Shown here piece after piece: positions 1-10,849 of a stretch of DNA of 64,000 bases. Position numbers and translations under genes: made by a program. The first letter of the stretch is position 1; each line of letters begins with the position of its first letter. The stretch lies in the NCBI RefSeq assembly GCF_000189635.1, contig NW_002476212.1, positions 1,079,001-1,143,000 on the forward strand. The letters run 5' to 3'. The notes beneath the pieces were generated by a model, which saw only the letters and a list, made by a program, of their open reading frames with translations, had not been told where the DNA came from and did not search any database. The DNA comes from Tetrahymena thermophila SB210. Lineage: Eukaryota > Ciliophora > Oligohymenophorea > Hymenostomatida > Tetrahymenidae.

Positions 1-1698
1 AATTCGTAAGAATAATTTAATGAAGATACTTCTTTTTTATATGGTGAATATGATGAACCAAGCGCTTAATTTTCATAAAATTTGACCTCTAGAGCTACTT
101 AAAATAATAACTACATCAGCTCAGATGGCAATACATTTTAAGAAGGAAATTAATAGAATAATTTACAACAAGAATGCTAGCAATAAATTGAAATATCTAA
201 TGAATCACAAAATCATAAAAACAGATAAATTTATCGTAATTCTTAAAAAAATTAAAATGAATAACCAACCATTTATAATAATGAAAATAGTAACATATAA
301 AAATAAATCTAAAATTAATAAAATTATACAAATGCAAATGTATATACAAACAATTATTCTTATGAATATGATTCCAATAAATATTAAAATTCTTTTTAAG
401 AAGGAAATTAGTTGAATAATTTACAGAAAGAAAGCTAGCAAGAAAATTAAGCATCCAACCAATACGAAAATCATGAAATTGAAATCGAATAAATTAATGA
501 TAATTCTTCTAATGAAAATAAATAATAAAAGGCTACAAATTTTTTATAAAATTAGTCCTTTAATTATTCTAGTATTGGAATTACTTAAAACAGTATCGAA
601 TTTAACAAATAAATTAATGATAATTAATTATAAGAAGAAAATTAGTAGAATTATTTACAGCAAGAAAGCTATCAAGAAAATCAAACATCATTCCAACACC
701 AAAATCATGAAACGAAATAAAATAATTATTATTTTTCAAAAAATATAAATGAACCAATAATAATTTTGATTAATGAAAATAGTAACTAATAAAACGATTT
801 CTAAAATTAGTAATATTAAACAAATGCAAATGAATTTATAAAGGATTCTTCTCATGAAAATAATAAATCATACTCTCCTTCATAAAATTAATCCTTTATT
901 TATTCTGCTGGTAGTGGAATTACTTAAAACAGTATCGAAATTATCAAATAAGATGATAATTAAATTTAAGAAGGAAATTAGTAGAATAATTTTCAGTAGA
1001 ATTATTTACAGCAAGAAAGCTATCAAGAAAATCAAACATCATTCCAACACCAAAATCATGAAACGAAATAAAATTAATATGATTTTTCAAAAAATTTAAA
1101 TGAACCAATAATAATTTTGATTAATGAAAATAGTAACTAATAAAACGATTTCTAAAATTAGCAATTTTAAACAAATGCAAATGAATTTATAAACGACTCT
1201 TCTCATGAAAATAATTAATCAAACTCTCCTTCATAAAATTAATCCTTTATTTATCCTGCTGGTAGTGGAATTACTTAAAACAGTATCGAAATTATCAAAT
1301 AAGATGATAATTAAATTTAAGAAGGAAATTAGTAGAATAATTTTCAGCAAGAAAGCTAGAATACATCCAACCAACAACAAAATCCTAAAATCAAATTTAT
1401 TTATGATGTTTCTTCTTTAAATCAAAATGTATTTTTCTTATTTTTAAACTTTAAATAAACTGAATTTTCTTATTAAATCTTGGAAACCTAAACGTATAGA
1501 GAAACAAATGAAAATAATATTACTTTAGAGGAAAATGAGAAAAAAAAGGATAAAAGTTTATGTAGAAATGTTGGCAAATCATATAGTCATAACTTAGACA
1601 ACATTAATCAAGATAATAAATGTACCATAATAGGTAATGATGATTAGTATTTTATATATTTGACTAATGGAATCATTGAAGATAACGAATAATTTTGA
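1..1698 (+). CDS. Q/N-rich repeat protein, 3' part (5' end outside window)
   Basis: Frame 1 is open from the first base to TGA at 1696-1698 if TAA and TAG are read as Gln, giving about 565 residues with no intron needed. The protein is dominated by Gln, Asn, Ser and Glu. It holds tandem repeats of 117 codons: the same stretch recurs at 658 and 1009 (351 nt apart) and again at 1345, where a 15-nt piece is missing. Repeat hallmarks are short motifs such as GITQNSIEI and QEGNQQNNF. The C-terminal ~90 residues are non-repetitive and more charged (for example LCRNVGKSYSHNLDN, then ending GIIEDNEQF). No known domain, signal peptide or membrane segment is visible. The start lies upstream of the window. 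I do not recognise a function; the composition suggests a disordered or aggregation-prone protein. Confidence 0.75.
610..1390 (+). repeat. 351-bp (117-codon) coding tandem repeat
   Basis: Three in-frame copies of a segment lie inside the first gene. The landmark beginning CAGCAAGAAAGC falls at 658, 1009 and 1345. The first spacing is exactly 351 nt. The second is 336 nt, explained by loss of a 15-nt subrepeat. The near-identity of copies 2 and 3, including synonymous positions, suggests recent duplication or gene conversion. More diverged copies precede 600. Confidence 0.8.
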
Positions 1699-1988
1699 AG
1701 TAAAAAAAAAGAAAACAAAAAACACAATTTATAATATCTTAGTATATTCTCAACAACAACAGAAATATATATATTATCTCAAGAACAAAATAATTTCTTA
1801 AAGATAAAATAGCACTAGTTATAACAAAATTAAAAAGAGATAAAAGCCAAATCTTCATTAATTTAAAATCAAATTGAATTATTTTCTCATTTCATAATGA
1901 GTTAGTTTATTCTTTAATATAAATTAATTATTACTTAATATTTCTTAAAAGGTTAAAAATACTAATTTAATAACTCACTCATATTAAT

Positions 1989-2039
<51 letters not shown>

Positions 2040-2765
2040 TTAACTAATTAACTTACTTACTAAAAAAGTATAAAGTAATAGATTTTTTTAATAAAATTAT
2101 TCTGGTAATTTAACTCATTTGAAAAAACTTATATAAAAATTTACTTAAAATAAATATATAAAAAAACATTTATAATTAATATAAATAAAAAAACCTAATT
2201 AACTACTTTATGATAAATATTCTTCTAAATACATTATATATAAAAACTAACTTTTTACATGTATTCAAAAATTTATATTTTATATTCTTAATATTATTAT
2301 AATTAATTTATATCTTACAGATAAGTTAGCATTTAATTTAAAAAATTAAAACTTTTCTTGATAAAGATAAAATGTAATTATTTGTAATAAATTTATGATA
2401 TTTAATTATGTTAGAATATCAATATGTATGTTTAACTCTCACTTTTAAAATTAATCAAAAATTTTTATTTTCATATATTTTTTCTAATAGATAAGAGATT
2501 AGCTTATTTTTTAATGTCAATTATACTTGTAATAAAAAAAAAAACAATTAAATAAAACCCTTTTATTTAGAATTATATATAAACAGATGACGAAATATTT
2601 AAAATAGATCATTTTTAAATTTATAATACTAATCTCAGTATCTGGATTTATTATATATATTCTTTTGGTTAAGGAATAAAAGCGTGTGTCAACTTTTTCT
2701 ATTTTTAATATTTGATATAAAGAAATTAAAGTTGAAAAAAAACAAATAATAAAAAAATAAAAAAA
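1699..2765. other. Intergenic AT-rich spacer
   Basis: No open frame with coding character was seen on either strand with the ciliate code. It contains the AACT microsatellite at 1989-2058. From about 2240 onward it begins the 5' flank of a segmental duplication whose second copy lies near 5150. Confidence 0.6.
1989..2058. repeat. (AACT)n microsatellite
   Basis: About 12 uninterrupted AACT units followed by a degenerating ATTAACT/ACTT tail. It is non-coding. A second, shorter AACT tract occurs at 51750-51776. Confidence 0.95.
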
Positions 2766-4106
2766 ATGGCAAACATCTACTAATAAGAAAATATGCTTAC
2801 AACCAAAAATTTACTGATTGATGATAATCTTTAATATAATGACAGTTCCTATTATTCTTAACTTGGAACTTTGACTTCTACTTAAACAAATGATCATAGT
2901 TATCTAAAAAATTCTGATACATCAGAATGCTCCACTAAGAAACTTTTAGTAGATAAGTAAGATGAAAATAAAAACGAAATGAATGATTAATACTTAAAAA
3001 TTCTGGCTATTCCTGATATATTTTCATTTTAAAATGATGATAGCTTCGAAGAATAATTTAAAGCTTACTAAGAAGATCAACTGCTGCAAAAAAAAGAAAC
3101 AAACATTTTCACTGATAATAATAACTATAATTAATATCAACAAATTCATGAAAGCCCGCTCTTCGATGAGGAAGAAAGCATTAAATTTTAAAAGAATGAG
3201 TAATTTTAAATGAATTAATATACTTATCAAGCTTAATAATTTGAAAATAATTCTTTTTATCCTCAATGCGCCAATTAATAATACCAAGTTAAATAATAAA
3301 AATATTCAAACTATTTTGACAATTATATTTATACAGAAAATGATTTTGAAGAATAGGAAGGTCTATTTAATTAAGAATCTTCTTAATAATAAAATTATAG
3401 TCAATTTGAAATTTATTAACAGATGAATTAAAAAATGTTTAACAATAACAACTTTATTCCTATTAACTTTACATAAACATAAGAATAAACAGTAACTTTA
3501 TAACCATTAATTAATGGCTAAAATACTCGAAATAACTGTTAAATTGAATAAATTAAACCTATACAACTTAATTAGCTTGAAGATAATTAATAATAATTAG
3601 AATAATAATAAGAAATTCAAAACGATCTCTAAAAATTTGATGTTTCAATTGAGAATAAAACAATAGTTTCAATTGAGAATAAAACAATAGTTTCAATTGA
3701 GAATAAAACAATAAAAAAAAGAAACAGAAAAAGAAAGCAAAACTTAGTAGGAGAAGATTAGTGCTAAGAAACTAAAAATATAGCAAATAACATTTTCATA
3801 TTTTTATTTGAATAGATAAAAGAATATGGTTATGAAATAAAATAAACTTAAAAAGGCTACATATCTATAAGCAACTTTAATAAAATTTTGACTGAAGAGT
3901 TGAAAAAATAACCTGATTTAAAGAAAATTTTATTAGATATTGTAAATTCAAGCTTAATAAAAAAAGCAACAAATACTAATAACTACAAAACAATGTTCAA
4001 AGTTATTAAATATAAAGCAGGTCTAGAAGTCATGATACAGAATCCTGGCAAATTTAGATCAATAAAAGAAGCTACTAATTATGCTTTTTAAAAATAATAA
4101 AAATGA
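2766..4106 (+). CDS. Q/N-rich protein with conserved basic C-terminal region (paralog of 5660-6877)
   Basis: ATG at 2766 to TGA at 4104-4106, 446 aa, with no intron. The N-terminal ~290 residues are Asn/Gln/Asp/Tyr-rich and low complexity. Next comes an 8-residue repeat, VSIENKTI, encoded three times by identical 24-nt units at 3642-3713. A strongly basic cluster follows (KKRNRKRKQ), which could be a nuclear localisation signal. The last ~110 residues are of normal complexity and best conserved with the paralog: NIANNIFIFLFEQ, LIKKATNTNNYKTMFKVIKY and MIQNPGKF. Conservation restricted to the C-terminus suggests a small folded domain there. I do not recognise the family. A nuclear role is inferred only from the basic cluster. 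Confidence 0.8.
3642..3713 (+). repeat. Three identical 24-nt coding units
   Basis: The unit encoding VSIENKTI occurs three times back to back with no substitution. In the paralog at 5660-6877 the corresponding place has only a single, unexpanded APIEK-like stretch, so the expansion is specific to this copy. Confidence 0.95.
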
Positions 4107-5659
4107 TAATTAATTAATTAATATAATAATTTAACTTATTTTAATGTTGTTTATTTTTCTTTTAAATTTATTTTAATTTTATTCATTCTTTTTCTTCCCA
4201 AAAGTAAGTTAATTTTTTTATTATGTAAATAAATAAATAAATAAATACAATCAATATTTATTTTTTCGTCAATTCATAAAATACAAGTAAATTTTTAATC
4301 CTATACTTGATACTATTATTTTTTTCACCTGTGGTTTTAGGAAATATTTCTTTTTTCTAAGTGGATTAGTTTAAATAAGTATTAATTACAATGCTGGTAA
4401 AGTGTCAATTTTTTTTATAAGCACCAGATTAAAAAAAAATTTCTCAAGTTCTTGAAAGTAGACTATTTACAAAATCTGATCATATTTTGAATCAAAATAA
4501 GTTTATTTTATATAATCTTCAAATAAAAAATATTATTATAAACATTAATTAAGTTAAACAATCAAAATTTTTAAAAGATTAAGAGTAAATTTTACAATTT
4601 CAAAAAAATAAAAATACTCCTTAATATAAAAATAAAAGCTTAATTATGAAATTACATAGTAAGTATGTAAATACTTTAAATTTATTTTAAATTGAAAATA
4701 AATTAATAAAATTATTGATAAATAAAATATAATATGTAATAGTTAAAAGTGAATTTTACTTTTTTAATAATTTCTAATTTATTCTGATCAAAAAAATTTA
4801 GAGCCTATTTTGATTTAATTAAAAAGCATCTATATCAAAAACTAAAAGAAAAATTAAGTATCTATCTTTCTTTTCTAATAGTTTATCTATATCATTAATC
4901 ATTATTTGCTGTTTGTATCTTTAGTATTAGATCCACTAATTAATTTATTTATAAATATCTAAATGCTAGTTATGTGAACTATCTATTATTTGTAAAAAAT
5001 GAAGTATAAAACTTTAGTTATAAGTTTAAAGTTAGTTTTTATGATTTTGTTTCATTCATCTTAATAATTCTACATTAGATTAAAGCTTTCAAGAGAAAAG
5101 AATTATTTTTAAAATAGTTTAATTTATTAATTAATTTATATATATATATAACTAAATATTTCACTGTATTCTAAAAATTTTATCTATCTTTTAAATTTTC
5201 AGTATATTAACTCTACCAGCAACCAAATTTTTATAAATTAAGAATTCTTTACAGATGGCATAGCATCTAATTTATAAATGAAAGCTTTTCTTGAAAAATA
5301 AATAATATAATTTAATGAAATAAATTTATAGTATTTAATTATCCTAGACTATCATAATGTTTAACTCTTACAAATTGTACATTTATTTATATGAAATATA
5401 AGAAATTAGCTTATTTTTTCTTTATATCAATTAAATTTGAAATAAAAAAAAATAATTAATAAATAATCCTTTTATTTTTATTATAAATAAATGACGAAAT
5501 ATCGAAATAAATCAGATTAGATTGTATGCAATATTTAAATTAATATTAGCAATTCCAAAAATATCTTGATTTATAATTTTTTTGGCTGTGAACTTTTTTT
5601 GTTTTCAATATTTCATAAAGAAATTAAAGTTAAAAAAAAACAAAAATAAAATCTAAAAA
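4107..5659. other. Intergenic spacer between duplicated genes
   Basis: No gene seen. The first ~450 bp is the 3' flank shared with the second copy and the last ~500 bp is the shared 5' flank. A TA tract lies near 5140-5152. The middle (about 4560-5150) is unique AT-rich sequence. Confidence 0.6.
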
Positions 5660-7320
5660 ATGCAAAACATCAACTAAACAGAAATAATGTTGACAACAAA
5701 AAATTATTTGATTGATGGTCATCAAGATAATGAAAGTTTAGATTATTCCTAACTTAGAACTATGACTTCTACTTAAACACACGACCATAATAATCTAAAT
5801 AACTTTAATGGATCAGAAAACTCTACTTAGAAGCTAAGAGTTGATAAACAAGATGAAAATAAAAGAGAAATTCATAATGAATACTTAAATCTTTTAGCTG
5901 TTACTGATAATTATTTTAATGATGATAGCTTCGAAGAATAAATTAAAGCTTACTAGGAAGATCTATCTTTGCAAAAAAATGATATAAATTTTTTCTTTGA
6001 TAATACTAACTACAATAAATATCAACAAACTCATGAAAACCTGTTCTTGAGTGAGGAAGAAAACCTAAACATTCAAAATAATGATTAATTTTAAATGTAA
6101 TAAAATACTTTCTTGAATGATGAAGAAAAACTGTTCGTGAATAACGATGAAAACCTTTTCTAGGAAGATCAAGAAAACCTAAAGATTTAATTGAATGGTT
6201 AATTTTAAATTTAATAAAATAATAATCCAGCTAAATAATTAGAATATAACCCTTTTTATCCACAATACGCAAATTAATAATTAAATTATTTAAACTACCC
6301 AATTAACGCAGAAAATGATTTTGAATAGTAAGAATGTCTATTTAATTAAGAATCTTCTGAAGATTAAAATGAACTTTAAATTTATTAACGGATGGATTTC
6401 AACTACTAAAATGAATAAAATATAGAAACTCCCCCTAAATGTGCTGCTCCAATTGAGAAATAAATCAAAAAAAAAAGAAACAGAATTAAAAAATAAAATT
6501 AACTAGGCGGAGATAAGTGCTAAGAAACAAAAAATTTAGCAAATATCATTTTCAGATTTTTATTTCAAAGAGTAGAAGAATTTGGTTATAAAATAGAATA
6601 TAGTGGAAAAGGAAGCATTGGATTTACTAAATTTAATAATATTTTAATTGAAGAATTGAACAAATTATCAAATGATGATTAACAAAATTTAATAAACGTT
6701 TTCATACAAATTGTCAATACAAGCTTAATAAAAAAAGCCATAAATTCTAAAAATTACAAAACTATGTACGAAATTATTAAATATAAAGAAGGACTATAAG
6801 TTATGATATAGAATCCTGGCAAATTTAATTCAATAAAAAGAGCTAATGATTACGCAATTAAATAATATTAAAAATGATATTTAATATAATAATATAACTT
6901 ATTTCAATGTTGTTTATTTTTATATAAAATTTATTTTAAATTAATTTATCATATAACTAAAAGTTAATTTCTATGATTATGTAAGTAAATAAATAAATAA
7001 ACACAATACAATATTTATTATTTGGTTAATTCAGAAAATTAATTTAAATTTTTAATCCTTTATTTGATTCTATAATTTTTTTCACCAGTGGTTATAGGAA
7101 AAATTTCTTTTTGTTTAGGGGATTAGTTTAAATAAGTATTAATTACAGTGCTGTTAAAGTGTCAATATTTTATAAACTCATCAGTGGTTAAAAAATTTTT
7201 ATAATTTCTCATGCCATTTAAATTACATTAAATCAAAATAAATTTATTTTAAAGAATTTTCCAATAAAAACTTTTATTATTTTCATTAATAAAATTAAAC
7301 AATCTAAATTTTTAAGAAAT
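5150..7320. repeat. Segmental tandem duplication, copy 2
   Basis: Second copy of the block at 2240-4560, in the same orientation, carrying the second paralogous gene and its flanks. It ends around 7320, just before the GC-rich twin hairpin at 7338. Confidence 0.75.
5660..6877 (+). CDS. Q/N-rich protein with conserved basic C-terminal region (paralog of 2766-4106)
   Basis: ATG at 5660 to TGA at 6875-6877, 405 aa, intronless. It aligns with the upstream paralog from the N-terminus (starts MQNINQTEIMLTTKN versus MANIYQQENMLTTKN) to the C-terminus. The same basic cluster is present (KKKRNRIKK), as is the same conserved tail (LIKKAINSKNYKTMYEIIKY, MIQNPGKF). The middle contains its own degenerate acidic repeats (ENLFLSEEENL, EKLFVNNDENLF, ENLKIQLNGQFQ) that the other copy lacks, while it lacks the VSIENKTI triplication. 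No membrane segment or known domain was seen and the function is unknown. Retention of an intact frame in both copies argues that both are functional. Confidence 0.8.
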
Positions 7321-7337
7321 TAGTATTCGTGTATGTA

Positions 7338-7368
7338 GCCTTGAAAAAAGGCAGTACCTTAGGGTACT
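7338..7368 (+). ncRNA. Two abutting perfect hairpins; possible small RNA 3' end
   Basis: Positions 7338-7342 (GCCTT) pair with 7348-7352 (AAGGC) around a GAAAA loop. Immediately after, 7353-7358 (AGTACC) pair with 7363-7368 (GGTACT) around TTAG. Two perfect stems with no gap, in sequence far GC-richer than its surroundings, suggest a structured RNA or processing element. It could be part of a snoRNA or snRNA-like gene, but I cannot match it to a family and it could be chance. Confidence 0.3.
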
Positions 7369-7839
7369 ATATATATATAATATTTTAAATAAGGATTAAA
7401 TTATGTAACTCTAAAAGGTATATTCTTAAATAGTGTAATTGAAAATACATACACTTTAGAATTACTATTTCGATACAAAAACAAACTTTAAATTTAAAAA
7501 AAGGTTCAAATAAATTAAAAAAAATATAAAAATAAAGCAACAAATTTTATAATATGAGAAAATTATATTATTTGATATTTATTAATTTATTGTAAAAATC
7601 AATCAAGTTTGTAAAAAGTTATTTTAATTTTTGATAGATTTTGTTATCACAAATGTCCAACTCTTAAAATCTCTTTTTAATTTTCCTTCTTATTTTGTCT
7701 TTTTGAGGCAAAATATATTTTAAAATCAGAAAAAATTTGAAAAACATAAATAGAAATGGTTAGAAAAATATAGGAATGATATATCTTAATGAAATTTGCT
7801 CACTTAAACAACTAAAACAGATTCGTGTGAGTATTTATG

Positions 7840-7848
<9 letters not shown>

Positions 7849-7907
<59 letters not shown>

Positions 7908-7908
7908 A
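7849..7908. repeat. (ATCT)n microsatellite
   Basis: About 15 uninterrupted ATCT units upstream of the PDI-like gene. It is likely length-polymorphic. No function can be inferred. Confidence 0.95.
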
Positions 7909-8020
7909 AATAATGATTTGTTAGTGATTTGATTAAAAAGAAATTTTGCTATGAATATTTTTATATTAATTAAAATATAAAAAAATTAATTCAATACAAT
8001 TCAAAAAAAAGAAAGAAAAA

Positions 8021-8929
8021 ATGTAAAAGTTAGTTATCGTTTTAGGTTTATTAGCTGTTTTATGTGCAGCCCACTCCTTCAAGCAAGGAGGTGCAGTTAA
8101 GTAATTAACTGTTGACGATTTCACCGCTGTTACTGGTATTGGTTCTGGAAAACTTACAAAGAATACTTTCGGTATGTTCTACGCTCCTTGGTGCGGTCAC
8201 TGCAAGAAACTTATTCCTACTTATGATGAATTCGCTGAAAAGGCTACTGATATCAATGTTGTTGCTGTTGACTGGTAAATATTTAGCTTAGAATAAATTA
8301 AAAAGACCTAAAATTTTATCTTTAACTAGAGTTTACCTTTTTGATTAGTGATTTTCGATAAATTTGGATGTTGAAGATAACATATTTACTTTTTTAACAA
8401 TTTAATTTTATTATATAATTAGAGGTGTTGGCATAATAAATTATATATTTTTTTTTGATATTATAAATAGCACAACCAACAGAGCCATCTGCGATTAATT
8501 AGATGTTAAGGGATATCCCACTTTACTTTACTTCACCACTGAAAACAAGCAAATTAAGTTTAATAAGCCTAGAACTCTCGAATCTCTCTAAAGTTTCGTT
8601 TCTAATGATTACAAGTAAGAAACTGGTGTTGATATCACTTTCTAGACCGTTTCTGGTGGCAGTTCTGCTCCTAGCTCTGGTATTTCTGCTTAAGTTCATA
8701 AATTCATTGACTCAGTTGGTGGTCCCGTAAGATTTTTAGAAATAAATTATTATTTTAATTAAATTGCATTCAATAAAAATAGACTGTTTTCGGTGTTGGT
8801 GTTCTTGGTGCCTTCGTCCTCTTGGCTGTTGTTTTAAGTTTCATGTGTGGTGGTTCTGATGATAAGAAAGAATAAACCACCCGTTAATCTGACGAAGATA
8901 ATGCTAAGAAATCCAAGAAAAGAGAATGA
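8021..8929 (+). CDS. Membrane-anchored protein disulfide isomerase-like thioredoxin
   Basis: Three exons: 8021-8274, 8471-8726 and 8783-8929, total 218 aa. The introns (8275-8470 and 8727-8782) start GTAAAT/GTAAGA and end TAG. There is a signal peptide at residues 1-17 ([17 protein letters not shown]). A single thioredoxin fold carries the redox motif WCGHC at 57-61 and the cis-proline stretch [10 protein letters not shown] Ser/Gly linker follows, then one membrane span ([18 protein letters not shown]) and a charged cytosolic tail ending KKRE, which fits the KKxx dilysine ER-retrieval signal. Classical PDI has two catalytic thioredoxin domains plus a KDEL-type tail. This is a short type I membrane form resembling TMX proteins. 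It probably forms or rearranges disulfides in the ER lumen. Codon use is richer in C and G than its neighbours, typical of a well-expressed gene. Confidence 0.92.
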
Positions 8930-10849
8930 TCAATTTAATTTTCATTCTATTAAATAAATATTTAGTTTTTGCAACAAAAGTAAATATTTTTATTTTTGAT
9001 AGCAGTTTATGTAAAGCAATAAGCTTACGTGTGATATTTTTTTTATCCAAAAATTTATTATTCACTCAAAATATAATTAATAATCATTTTCAACAATATC
9101 TATTTAAAAGATATATTTGATTTTATCTGATAATTTAAAAATTGATAAATTTTCTCAGTATCTTTATTTAATCCTATAAATTTCTTAACTCTATATTCCA
9201 TCTGTCAAATATTAGTAAAAATAAGTAAATAAAAAAGTAATTATTAAAATAAATAAATAATTAAATAAATAATCATCAGCATTTCTAGCAAGTTTGTTTA
9301 ATCACGTTTTGATTTCAAATTCATACATAGATAAATAGATAATTTAGTTTATTTAAAAATATTTAACAAGCTAGATTAATATTTTATATTAAAATATAAA
9401 ACTATTAAATTATAATTAAATTTAAATATAAAAATATAAATATAAATATAAATAATACTTTTACATTAATACATTTTAATATTCTATAAACAATATATAA
9501 ATAACTAACTATTAAGTTTTATTTATTAAAATTTACATTTTTTTGAATTTTTTTTAGCTTTTTAGAAATAAAGTTAAATAAATGGATATAGATTGAAAAT
9601 AAAATTCTTTCTTAAATTTTAACAGTTAATATATTATATTAAGCATCATCTGTAATTATTTATATATATTATAATAAATAATAGTTACCATTCCTATATT
9701 CTAATTATTGAAACAGTAAGTAGTTCATAAACTATTAGTAAACAACATTAAAATATATATATGCTTCTGTCTTTAAACTTTTTAGAAATTTAGAAATTAA
9801 AATTATATTTAAATGGAAAATAAATCCTCTTTTAAAATGTAATATTGATTAGTATTAGTAATAATAATAAATTTAGAATAATTGAAACTGAACTGACAAA
9901 TTATTTAACCTAAGAACTTGGGTAATAAATACTTATTGATTAAATTAAAAAATATTATTTTAAATTGTTCGGTTTGATAATTAATAAAACCTTTAATTAT
10001 TAACTTAAAAGTTAAGAATAAGTTAAAAATAGAAGTTTTGAGGAGAAATAAAAAACAAACATAAAAAAAATGATTCTGTTTTTAAACTTTTAAGAAATTT
10101 ATAAATTAAAATTGTTTTTAAAAATTCAAATGGAAAATCCTCTTTAAAAATGTAATATCATTTATTATTTTAACAGTTATATTGGTTAGCATTAGTAATA
10201 ATAATAAATTTATTTAGAATAATTAAAATTGTAACTGACAAATTATTAACTAAGAACTTGAGTAATAAATACTTATTGATTAAATTAAAAAATATTATTT
10301 TAAATTGTTTGATTTGATAATTAATAAAACCTTTAATTATTTAACTTAAATGTTATGAATAAGTTAAAAATAGAAGTTTTGAGAAGAAATAAAATAAATA
10401 AATAATAAAAATAATTTGCCTTGATATAATTGTTTTAATTTGAACGACTATTTTACATCAATATTAAAGAAATAGATTCCAATTTTATAATTATTTTGTT
10501 AATGACAAATTTATATAAAAAATACAAAAATAGATTTGTAATAGTTATTTATAACTAATATATTTGTTAAAACAATCTTTTTAGGTTAAATTATAAAAAT
10601 TTAAAAAAATAGATGCAATTTTTAACATTACTTCAATTACTGTACAAATTGATAAGAGTATTTATTCCTTTTAATTTTGTCAAAAATCTGTTGACTTTAA
10701 TTTATTACTCTAAAAATTAAGGTGTATTTAATCTTGCAAAAGAATCAATCAATCAATCAATAAAATATATATCGAATAATAATAATTAACCGCGCTCCCT
10801 TTTTGACATAAAGAATTTAAAGTCTACAAATATTGATATAGGTTATTTT
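8930..10849. other. Intergenic AT-rich region
   Basis: No coding sequence recognised. It contains a ~300-bp direct repeat (9761-10049 and 10070-10391), a TAAA-rich tract near 9235-9275 and a short CAATCAAT run near 10740-10760. Confidence 0.55.
9761..10391. repeat. ~300-bp non-coding direct repeat, two copies
   Basis: Copy 1 is 9761-10049 and copy 2 is 10070-10391. Both share, in order, TTTAAACTTTT.AGAAATTTA, the AGTAATAATAATAAATTTA region, GTAATAAATACTTATTGATT and GTTAAAAATAGAAGTTTTGA. Copies differ by small indels. Neither has an open frame with coding character. Confidence 0.75.

Larger units (their letters stand above)
2240..4560. repeat. Segmental tandem duplication, copy 1
   Basis: This block (5' flank, gene and 3' flank) matches the block at about 5150-7320. 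Shared landmarks outside the genes include the TTTATGATATTTAATTAT region near 2390 versus 5330, the ATGACGAAATAT motif at ~2587 versus ~5490, and the CACCTGTGG / CACCAGTGG and TATTAATTACA segments near 4327 and 7085. Non-coding flanks are still alignable by eye, so the duplication is not ancient. Edges are approximate. Confidence 0.75.
6878..8020. other. Intergenic spacer with twin hairpin and ATCT repeat
   Basis: No protein gene seen. It holds the rest of duplication copy 2, a compact GC-richer double hairpin at 7338-7368, and an ATCT microsatellite at 7849-7908 that lies ~115 bp before the next start codon. Confidence 0.6.
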
